Virus record (IMG/VR): IMGVR_UViG_3300027699_000008 | Span: 1 to 20,065 of that record | DNA: 20,065 nt | From: a virus | Reading direction: 5' to 3' (one strand) | Shown here: positions 6,401-15,200 of the stretch, piece by piece | Layout of the letters: every line of letters begins with the position of its first letter | How positions within the stretch are numbered: position 1 is the stretch's first letter | Notes under the pieces: generated by a model | Databases searched by the model: none | What the model saw: only the letters and a program-made list of their open reading frames with translations | Told to the model about the DNA's origin: nothing | Position numbers and translations under genes: made by a program

Positions 6401-9170
6401 TTATTGGGCTTTATATAATGGAATGTCAGAATTGGTGTCAGTTTTTACTTATTATTGTCATATAGGATATCTATCAGAATTTGGTGGTAGACTACGTGCA
6501 ACAAACGGAAATAACTCTTATGGAGATTTTGGTTCGGTTGCAGAAGGAGTAAATCCTTCAGAAACTGCAATTATAGGAAAAGTAGATAATAAATCAACCG
6601 AAGCTAAAGTAAGCGTTGTTGAAACAAACGGAGTTAATTTATTAGCTTTTGGCTACTCAAATGCTGGTCAAGAATATACTAGTGCTACTCCTACAATATC
6701 AGGATCAGGATATGGTGCTGTTATAAAGTATGAAGAATTTAGAAAAGATGCAATATCAGAAGTAAGAATAACCGATCCTGGAGATTCTAGTACCTCTGGT
6801 GGATTGGGTTATACTTATAAATTAAATACTGCCCAAGGAGGCGACAGTACAACTATTACACTTTCAGCAGCAGATACTGAAGGTACTGCCGTCCTTTATA
6901 GAAATCAAAGAATAGTTATAGTAGGAGGAAAGGGCGCAGGGCAATATGGTACAATTACTGATTTTGACACAGTAACTAAAATATGTCAAGTAAGTAGAGA
7001 ATCTGATATGGGAGCAGGTTGGGAACATTTATATCCTGGTTTTCAAATAGAAACTACTTTAGATACTAGTACTAGATATTCTATTGAACCTAGAGTAGAT
7101 CTAGCTTGGCCTACCTGGACAAAAACAAGTCAAACATGCTCAGTTGATGTTCTATCTCTTACTTCTTCAGGCGCAGGAACAACTAATTTTATAGCATCAA
7201 ATAAGTCAGGCGTTGCTCCAGGAGCTGTTGTTTATTCAACAGATGGCGGAGCTAATTGGTTAAATTCTACATTAACAGGAGCTACTATAGGTACATTTGG
7301 TCTATGGAACAATGTAATAGGAAATAGAAAAAATAATAATGTTTTAGCACTTATGCAAGGACATACTGTTTATGCAGCCCGGTCTACAGACAAAGGCGAA
7401 ACTTTTTCAGAAATTACTTTTGCTAACGGTGCTAATTGGATAGATGCTGCTTTTGGAGATAATGAAATCTTAGTAATATCAAGTGGTAGTGCAACAGAAA
7501 TAGCTAAAAGTACAGATAGTGGTGCTACTTGGACAGCTGGAACTACAATATCAGGCGAACATTTTAATATTGCATATGGTAATGGAAAATATATAGTAAC
7601 AACATATGGCAATTCATTCTCTACTTCAACAGACGGTGACACTTGGACAACTGTAACTGTTCCAATAAATTCTCATTGGCAAGATATTGCATATGGTAAT
7701 GGCACATTTGTAGCAGTTGGTGAAAATGATTCAGCTGTTATATACAGTTCAGATGGTGTAACTTGGTATACAGCTTATGTAGATATTGAGGATATGCATG
7801 ATAGTACTGCAATAACTTGGAGTACGGTAGAATATAATGCAGGCGTTTGGATGATTACAAATGCAACAAACGATACTGTTATTACATCACAATCAGCAAG
7901 TTCGTGGTACTCTTATTTAGAAGATAGTGTTAGGAAATCATTAGGCTATACATCGGGAGCATTAACAGTTACATCAGGAGAAAACGATTTAGGTAAGCCT
8001 ATTTGGCTGTTTGCTACTGGATTAGATGATAGTACCTCTAGCAATTTACAACTAGTTCAATTTGGAGCAAAACCGCTAATTAGAGTCACTGTAACTGGTT
8101 CAAGAATATCCGCATTTACAATTTACGAGCCAGGTAGTGGATATGCATCTGCTCCAACTTTATCTATCTCAGATAACACAAATACAGACGACGTGACATT
8201 TACTGTAAGAATGGGAAGTAGCGGAGTACTAGCCCAACCTGTCTTTGTTAATAGAGGGGCTGACTTTAATATAGCTTCTGCAACTGTTGCTGGAGACGGT
8301 TATGCTGACTCTTATCAATTAGGAAATAGTCTTGTTATGAAGGACGTAACAAGAGAACCCGGACCAGGTGATAACTTAATTATTTCAGGAATAAACGATA
8401 TTATTTATAAAGTTGTAAGTATTGATATTGTAACTGGCTCTGAACCGTCATTAGCTATGACAATAACTATTAGTCCTCCACTTGGTAAAGCAGAATCTCC
8501 CAACCACGATACTTCTACAGAAATTAGGCAGAACTATAGTCAAGTTAGATTAACAGGACATGATTTCCTTGACGTAGGTACAGGTGATTTTAGGGAAACA
8601 GACTATCCTAGATTATACACAGAAGGTTTTAATTTTGTAGAAGGTTTTGAACCTAAAACTTATAACGAAGTAGTAGAAAAAGGCGGCGGCAGAGTATTTT
8701 ATACTTCAACTGACCAAAATGGTAATTTCCGTGTAGGAGAATTATTCCTAGTAGAACAAAGCACCGGTGTTATAACATTAAATGCAGATTTATTTAATTT
8801 TACAGGTTTAGAAGAAATTTCTATAGGCGGATTTCAAGTAGGCGGTACAGTAGTTACTATTAATGAATTTTCAAAAGAGCCTACGTTTTTCGAAAATTCA
8901 GATACAATAGTACCTACACAAAAAGCTACAGCAAGTTATATAACATCACGAGTAAGTGGTGGCGGTGCAAATGCAGCTACTAACCAACTTAATGTTGGAC
9001 AAATTAGAATATCTGAAAACAATATTTCATCTATAGTTGATACAATTGTGGTGCCTGGATTAGTAAATATTACAGGTGGTATAAGTGGTAGTTTATTAGC
9101 AAACATGTATTACATTGGAACTTCTGATCAGGGACACGTTATGGATGGTGAAGGAACAGCAACATGGTAA
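3456..9170 (+). CDS. Giant modular fibre/adhesin-like virion protein with BNR propeller (1904 aa)
   Basis: The start at 3456 matches the paralogue at 9225 ('MADFKIERIRFRWK' against 'MAEFKLGRIRFIWK'); the ribosome site (TGGA at 3445-3448) is weak. Domain order: eight carbohydrate-binding-like repeats (residues 11-442); a linker; a beta-helix-like start (about 499-578) with 'FKTIKFACDYI' and 'GLVGDELRSV'; an inserted three-unit repeat array (about 608-905); more beta-helix-like sequence with 'RPTAGAFVSLDPG' and 'ELVSVFTYYCHIGYL'; an inserted Asp-box propeller (about 1222-1538); 'EPGSGYASAPTL'; and a conserved end with 'YSQVRLTGHDFLD' and 'GNFRVGELF'. I know the last two motifs from large T4-like marine phage structural proteins. 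It probably forms an extended virion appendage that binds host glycans. No lyase or sialidase active site could be identified. Confidence 0.88.
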   Translation: MADFKIERIRFRWKNVWTGSTAYVKDDIVIYQGKAFVCLIGHTSNTDFYIDLEAASPKWGLMLDGYEWRADWAPSTYYSKGDIAKFKANILRCITPHTSAATTTLGLPADSSKWEYITQVVNWLNEWTISTSYDLRDVIRYNGYVYSCNTKHVSAATTALGLEQDQAYWTIVTASDHWSGDWTINTRYRYSDVMRYNGILYRCIIGHTSGTVTFDEDSTSSEWEIVTSGVEYRSTFTDNTRYRINDVVKYGGSLWRCLIEYVSSSLFREDENPHWEIYLPGLEFERIWDQNIEYNRGDIVLYGGYVYTALENNSNSVPSLYGKAQDSGIWELLKEGYTHKGEYGEDSSSQEYKTGDVVRHTGFLYLCLADSEGEVPDGSAKWQILVNGSNHRAEWSDSGTYNLKDIVLYSSSAYICILRHGSSALTRPDIDATNWTLLVQGTASNVLTQRGDLRTHFSEVDSTLADERLPIGLSGEVLKTLTDSNWEQGRPVWSNVGAIDNVYFVGTHGQDISTAGATEQNPFKTIKFACDYIQADLASRAPATVFIKSGTYHEILPISVPADVGLVGDELRSVKVKPSPGYEQSDMFYVRNAGGIRNMHLEGIKGTFYRGSVKTDGVHGRSDGDLVEIRDILVNCVLGSKTYPIVETTTAFTVLSSFLLTSAFQVDLGTSAVGHTYVSGGTVVKGDGTRLAITDFDYNGSTGIGTITTAVTHNLSASDTVNLFGIITNCAYGTKVYPQMPHAGVYPVSVVGTDILNFFLPTSDIVHNYTSGGEVKNVTLLNAGSATNITGFNYANENGYTTITSADHGLEIGDYVKLADIKVSCTHPAVAVGSSGGEKIYPDTTISSGIFYVYDVIDENTFAFGMDISTFVHAYLSGGTVQKVTWTTSNPLSLLSFTYNSDGIINEHGTKRPTAGAFVSLDPGTGPADETVWITTKSTYVQNVTTFGERCVGMKIDGSLHNGGLVSIVANDFSQIIIDGIGYWALYNGMSELVSVFTYYCHIGYLSEFGGRLRATNGNNSYGDFGSVAEGVNPSETAIIGKVDNKSTEAKVSVVETNGVNLLAFGYSNAGQEYTSATPTISGSGYGAVIKYEEFRKDAISEVRITDPGDSSTSGGLGYTYKLNTAQGGDSTTITLSAADTEGTAVLYRNQRIVIVGGKGAGQYGTITDFDTVTKICQVSRESDMGAGWEHLYPGFQIETTLDTSTRYSIEPRVDLAWPTWTKTSQTCSVDVLSLTSSGAGTTNFIASNKSGVAPGAVVYSTDGGANWLNSTLTGATIGTFGLWNNVIGNRKNNNVLALMQGHTVYAARSTDKGETFSEITFANGANWIDAAFGDNEILVISSGSATEIAKSTDSGATWTAGTTISGEHFNIAYGNGKYIVTTYGNSFSTSTDGDTWTTVTVPINSHWQDIAYGNGTFVAVGENDSAVIYSSDGVTWYTAYVDIEDMHDSTAITWSTVEYNAGVWMITNATNDTVITSQSASSWYSYLEDSVRKSLGYTSGALTVTSGENDLGKPIWLFATGLDDSTSSNLQLVQFGAKPLIRVTVTGSRISAFTIYEPGSGYASAPTLSISDNTNTDDVTFTVRMGSSGVLAQPVFVNRGADFNIASATVAGDGYADSYQLGNSLVMKDVTREPGPGDNLIISGINDIIYKVVSIDIVTGSEPSLAMTITISPPLGKAESPNHDTSTEIRQNYSQVRLTGHDFLDVGTGDFRETDYPRLYTEGFNFVEGFEPKTYNEVVEKGGGRVFYTSTDQNGNFRVGELFLVEQSTGVITLNADLFNFTGLEEISIGGFQVGGTVVTINEFSKEPTFFENSDTIVPTQKATASYITSRVSGGGANAATNQLNVGQIRISENNISSIVDTIVVPGLVNITGGISGSLLANMYYIGTSDQGHVMDGEGTATW
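3486..4781 (+). repeat. Eight carbohydrate-binding-like repeats in the 1904-aa protein
   Basis: Eight tandem units of about 54 residues (residues 11-442) follow the pattern W..x..Y..xD[VI]V.Y.G..Y.C...H.S......D...W......G. Good examples are 'YDLRDVIRYNGYVYSC' and 'YRINDVVKYGGSLWRC'. The spacing of aromatic residues and the G-x-x-Y-x-C core resemble chitin-binding CBM5/12 modules, which supports sugar binding as an inference. Unit 6 lacks the Cys and the H-T-S element. Unit 7 has an acidic insertion before 'YKTGDVVRHTGFLYLC'. Confidence 0.75.
5310..6110 (+). repeat. Three-unit A-B-C repeat array in the 1904-aa protein
   Basis: Three units of about 90 residues (from residue 619) share the plan H-x-L...GD.V.L..I...C...KxYP...F.V.......HxYxSGG. 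Their closing motifs are 'GHTYVSGGTV', 'VHNYTSGGEV' and 'VHAYLSGGTV'. The array starts at 'GVHGRSDGDLVEI', the same leading motif used by two arrays in the paralogue. It sits between 'GIKGT' and 'GTKRPTAGAF', where the paralogue has only about nine residues, so it looks like a clean cassette insertion. Confidence 0.7.
7119..8069 (+). other. BNR/Asp-box beta-propeller domain within the 1904-aa protein
   Basis: Five Asp-box motifs occur at residues 1261 (STDGGANW), 1310 (STDKGETF), 1352 (STDSGATW), 1391 (STDGDTW) and 1431 (SSDGVTW), spaced 39-49 residues apart. A sixth position at about 1477 is degenerate (TSQSASSW). Between them are 'YGNGKYIV' and 'YGNGTFVAVG' strands. This is the signature of a sialidase/sortilin-like propeller fold. 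I see no catalytic FRIP motif, so a binding role is more likely than sialidase activity. The whole block is missing from the paralogue, where flanking sequences 'IEPRV' and 'PGSGY.SAPT' are close together. Confidence 0.75.
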
Positions 9171-9198
9171 ATCGTAAAACAATTAAGGTACAAACTTA

Positions 9199-9206
9199 TA
9201 TAAATA
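9199..9206 (+). promoter_or_regulatory. T4-type late promoter, exact TATAAATA
   Basis: This is an exact match to the T4 late -10 consensus in the 54-base gap before the 2846-aa gene. A start site would fall near 9212, leaving a leader of about 13 bases that keeps the GGAG at 9215-9218 and the ATG at 9225. An exact 8-mer can occur by chance in AT-rich DNA; its position in a gap with the right spacing is the main support. Confidence 0.6.
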
Positions 9207-9224
9207 TACAAAATGGAGTGGTAA

Positions 9225-12200
9225 ATGGCTGAATTTAAATTAGGAAGAATTAGATTTATTTGGAAAGGGGACTGGACCGCTTCTACTGTCTATTGGAAAG
9301 ATGATGTTGTAAGACACGGTGGCAATACTTATATATGTACTAAAGGATATACTAGTACTGCTGATTTTCAAGACGACATAGCAGGTTATTGGAATAAATC
9401 ATCCGACGGACAAGAGTGGAAAGGTGATTGGATTGTTGCAACATATTATAAAATTAATGACATTGTTAAAAATGGTGGTTATTTATATGTTGCAAACGAA
9501 GGCCATACAAGCGCAGCAACAGCAGAATTAGGATTAGAAAACGATCAATCTAAATGGGATCTTTTTGCAGAATTTTTTAATTATAATGCAGACTGGGCGA
9601 TTGCTACTGCTTATAAAATTAACGATATTGTCAAATATGGTGGCACTGTTTATATATGTATAACAAGCCATACTTCAGCTGCTACAACAGTTTTAGGTTT
9701 AGAACAAGATCAAGCTAAGTGGCAAATTTTTTCAGAAGGTTTTAATTGGAAAGATAATTGGACCGCAAATTATCGTTATAGAGTTAATGACATTGTCCGC
9801 GATGGCGGAATTATGTATGTCTGTATAACAGGACATACTTCGGCAGCTACCAATGCTTTAGGCTTAGAAGCAGATCAAGCTAAATGGGAATATGCTCACA
9901 AAGGAATAGATTATAGATCAGACTGGGCCACAACAACAAGATATAAAGTAAATGACGTTGTAAAACACGGTGGCGGCATTTGGATATGCATAACTTATCA
10001 CACTAGTCAATCTAATTTTACAGTTGATCAAGCAAAATGGTCTCAATTTGTAGAAGGATTAGAGTTTGAAGATAGTTGGGATCCAGGAACAAGTTATCAA
10101 CCAGGTGATTTAATAACATATGGTGGTTATTCTTATGCAGCTATTACAAATAACTTAGAAAAAAGGCCAAGTGATAATCCTACAGATTGGGATTTATTTA
10201 CTACAGGTTTCCGTTTTAGACAAGACTGGGGCGATGATAGTACTTTAGAAGAATATCATGTAGGTGACGTAGTAAGACTAGGTGGATATACTTACTTGTG
10301 TATTGCAGATAGTTCAGGGCATCGACCACCTAATGCAACATATTGGGAAAGATTAAACAGTGGCTTGTATTGGAAAAATGCCCATGCTGATGCTACAATA
10401 TATGATGCAGGTGACACTGTAAGACAAGGTGTTAGCAGTTATATTTGTGTACTTGGACATACATCTAATACAGGCGTTAATGATCCTGCTAACGATGGCC
10501 CAGGTACATATTGGAATTTATTAGCAGGTGGTCCTGAAACTGATGTCTTAACTACAGCAGGAGATTTATTATACCATTCAGGCGCAGGTGCAGCAAGACT
10601 TCCAATTGGTGATCCAGGACAAGTTCTTTCAGTTACTTCAGCAGGTAATGCTCCAGAATGGGCAGCTTATGGCAAAATTGATAATATTTTCTATGCTGAT
10701 AACAATATTGGCGAAAATGAAGAAGCACCTGGTTATGGTGTAACATTATCTCGACCTTGGAAAAATCTTAAATATGCCTGTGATCAAATAGATCGTGGTG
10801 CTCTAAGACCTAATGCAAAAAAATTATTGGAACGCAATAAAGGCTATATCCAAGCAGAAGTCAGAGAATATGTTAAATGGAATCATACTGCAAGTAACGC
10901 AACCGGAATATGGGTAGGTTATACATGTGATGACCTTGACAAATGTGCTCGCGATGAAGGATATATTATAGATGCATTAATTCATGATATATCTCATGGC
11001 GGCAATAAAAGTATAAGAGATGCTACTATGACTTTTTTCAATGGTGGACATTATCCTTATGCAAAAAGATTAATAACAAACAACAAACAATTTATAATAG
11101 ATGAAGTAATGTCTTGGTTTGATATTACTTATCCAGGTGTACATACAGCAGAACGACATGCATTTTGCGTAAGAGATACAGGATATAATATTGACGCAAT
11201 TATTCATGATATAACACACGGTGGACAAGATGAAAGTGTTAGAGTAGCTAAACTTTATTGGACTGGTGCTAGTTCTAAACTAGGATCAGGCGAAATAGCT
11301 TATGCTCTTGCTGTTAATACGCAAGTACGAGATCTTATTAATAATAACATCCTTACTAATAGCGGTTCATACAGTCGATATCAAAATAGAGGTAAAATTA
11401 CTACATCAGGAGTACATGGACGTAGTGCAGCTGATTTAATTGAAGTAGATGCTATTACAGTTTCGTGTCCAATGGGATCAAAAACATATCCATTGTCGAC
11501 TAATGCTACAACTGCATTTACTGTTTTGGCTTCAGGTTTAACAGATACTACATTCCAAGTTACTCTAGGAACAAGTGCTATTGCTCAAACTTATGTTAAA
11601 GGCGGCGTAGCTATTCCGGGTGCAGGAGCTCAAGTAAATAATAGACTAGATATTCGAAACTTTGACTATAATACTGGAACTGGTATTGCTACAATTACAA
11701 CTATGGGTGGTGCTACTGTTACAGCTACAGCACACGGTAAAAATCAAGGTGATTTAATTGCAGTAGATAGTGTTCTATTAAGTTGTTCTTTGGGACAAAA
11801 AACTTATCCAGTAAATAGTTTTTCAACAGCACATTCAACTAATCAAACATTTGAAGTTTTAGCTTCAGGTCTAACTGGAACTGCATTTGAAATTGACCTT
11901 GGAACAAGTGCAATTACACATACTTACGTTAGTGGTGGTACAGTTGTTAAAGCCGGTGGCGCTAGATTAGCAATTACAAATTTTGTTTATAATGCTGGTA
12001 CAGGTATTGCTACAGTTACTACAGCAACTCACAGTTTATCAGCAGCCGTTGATGTAGAAATACGCGGCGTTGTTATGACATGTACTCATGGAACTAAAGT
12101 ATATCCAGCAATACCTCATGCAGGAATTTATCCGATAACTAAAGTAGCTGATGCAGATACATTAGATTTTTACTTACCATCTAGTGCTATTGCACATACT

Positions 12201-15200
12201 TACGTTGCTGGTGGAACAGTAAAATCAGCAACATTAACCAACGTTGGTGGTTCAACAGCAATTACAAATTTTGTTTATGTTAATGCTCAAGGACTTGCTA
12301 CTATTACTTCAACAGGACATGGTCTAGCTGTAGGCAATCTTGTTAAAATAGCAAGCGTTACACTTTCTTGTCCAACTGGAAATAAAGTTTATCCAGATAC
12401 AAATGTATCTTCAGGTGTATTTTATGTTTATGATGTACCTGATGCTAACACACTTGTTATTGGTATGGATCAAAGTGCTATTGCACATACTTACGTTAGT
12501 GGTGGTACTTGTCAAAAAGTTACAAACGCTACAACTGACTCTGTTAATATATCAGGTTTTGTATTTGACGCACATTCTGGACACGGATTAGCTGCTGCAA
12601 ATACTGTAAACTTATTTGGTATTATAACTAATTGTGAATTTGGAACTAAAGTTTATCCACAAATGCCAGTCTCAGGAATTTATAATGTAAAAGAAGCACC
12701 AACTACTTCTACATTAAATGTTTTCCTACCGCCTAGTGACATAGAACATAATTATACTTCGGGCGGAACAGTAAAATTAGCAACCCCTACTAATGTAGGC
12801 GGTTCAACAGCTATTACTAATTTTGTATATGATAATACAACTGGATACACAACTATTACTTCTGCCTCACACGGATTGGCAATAGCTGATTATGTTAAAC
12901 TAGCTACTATTTCAGTTACTTGTACATTAGGAGGTAATTCAGAAACTATAGTTTATCCAGATCAGTCTATCATGAATGATTTGAGTTCAGGCTACTTTAA
13001 AGTTTATGATGTACCAAATGCTAATACATTTGTTATTGGTTTAGAGAAGAGCAATATTGTACATACTTATGTTAGTGGTGGTACTTCACAAAAAGTTACA
13101 ATAGCTACTAGTGCTTCTGTTAATGTATCAGATTTTCTATTTGCTAAAGGTAGCTCAACCCAGTGGTTTGATGTTGGCGACGGCGAAGCAAGTGCTGGAA
13201 ATAGAGTAACATACTTAACTAGTGTTATTAGTGATATTACTCAAAATGGTTTAGGATCTGTTCCTACATCGTTACCTTTGCTTACAAGCATTAACGATGA
13301 AATTGATCAAACAAAAGCAGCAGCGGATTATGGTACTACAGTTATTGATGCTGTATTAAGTAATGCTCTCCCTGCAACCAGTTATCAAGCTAAAACTAGC
13401 AGAGGCTACTTAACAACAGCAACACACGGACGAAGTGCAGCTGATTTAATTGAAGTAAGAGATATTGCAGTTACTTGTCCACAAGGATCAAAAACATATC
13501 CGTTAGTTTCAAATACTACAGCATTTACAGTCCATTCCGGAGGTCTAACCGCAACCCAATTCCGAGTTACTCTAGGAACAAGTGCTATTGCTCAATCTTA
13601 TATTAGTGGCGGCACAGTTGTTAAAGCTGGAGGTGCTAGATTAGCAATTACAGATTTTGCTTACAACACAGGCGGTAATCATAGTGTAACAGCCGCAACA
13701 TATACACCAGCATCAGGAGTAATGGTGTTAACTATTGGAACACACAATTTTCAAGTTGGTAACTATGTTAATATTGCTGCAACAAGTTTAACTTTTACTT
13801 GTGCCTTAGATAGTCATGCAACAGAACATAGCTATCCAAGAGCTGGTGGAGATGATCCTTCCTATAATACACCCGTTGCAATTACAGCTATAGGTACAGA
13901 TTCAATTACTATAAATGTTGGTATATCAAGTGATACGTCAGCACATACATTTGTAAGAGCTACTACTAATTGTATATCGTCAATACCTGCGGCTAATAGT
14001 GTATCAGCTGCAACATATGACCCAGGAGCAGGAATATTGGTGTTAACTATTGGAACACACAGTTACCTAGTTGGTAACTGGATTAGAATTGCTACAGATA
14101 GTTTAACTTTTACTTGTGCCTTAAATAGTCATGCTACACAACATACCTATCCAAGAGCAGGTGGATCTGATCCAGCATATAATGCACCTGTGCTCATTAA
14201 CGCCGTGGACGCAACAACAATTACAGTACAGGTTGGTATATCAAGTGATACGTCAGCACATACATTTGTAAGTGCTACTGATAATTGTATCACAAATGAC
14301 ATTGGAACTGGTATTGCTACAATTACTACAGCAACATCTCACAGTTTATCAGCAAGTGATACAGTAAACTTATTTGGTATTAAAACTAATTGCGAATTTG
14401 GAATTAAAATTTATCCACAAATGCCATTCTCAGGAATTTATCCTGTAACAGAAGTACCAGATACCACTCATTTAAACATTTTCTTGCCAGGAAGTAATGT
14501 AGCACATAGTTATACTAGTGGCGGTACAGTAAAATTAGCAACTCCAAGTAATTCGGGTGGTTCAACAGCTATTACTGGTTTTGTATATGATAATACAACT
14601 GGATATACAACTGTTACTTCTACCTCACATGCATTAGCAATAGGCGATTATGTTAAACTAGATGCTATTACAGTTTCGTGTGTATATGGAAATAAAGTTT
14701 ATCCAGATACTGCAAACAGCTCAGGAATATTTACTGTTTACGATGTGCCAGATGCTAATACGTATGTTGTTGCTTTAGATAAAGGCAATGTAGCACATAC
14801 ATATGTTAGCGGTGGTACTTCACAAAAAGTTACAGTAGCTACAAGTGCTTCTGTTAATATATCAGGTTTTGTATTTGATCATACGCCTGCTATTACCCAA
14901 GTAATAGATACTAGCCTTACAGAAGAAAGTGATGCTCAAACATTAGTTACAAGTTTAACAGGTATTATGACTACTGCTTTAGGTACAACAGCAACACCAG
15001 GAACTTCTACACTTGTTCCAGCAGAACTTATTGCAGGCAATACACTTTTTGCTAAAACAGGAAGATTTGATGAAACATTACCAATCATTGTTCCTGCAAA
15101 TACAGCAATAGTTGGTGATGAATTACGTAGTGTTAGAGTATATGCTGCGGCAGCAACAGTTACAGATTCAGTTAAAGTACTAGCCGGAGTAAACAGATTA

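Noticed and set aside
7236-7905. Asp boxes as evidence of an active sialidase
   Set aside because: Only the repeat motif is visible; I found no FRIP motif or clear arginine triad, and Asp boxes also occur in non-enzymatic propellers.
11415-14881. CRISPR array or diversity-generating retroelement
   Set aside because: The repeats are coding, 82-117 codons long and in frame; there is no spacer pattern, reverse transcriptase or template/variable repeat pair.
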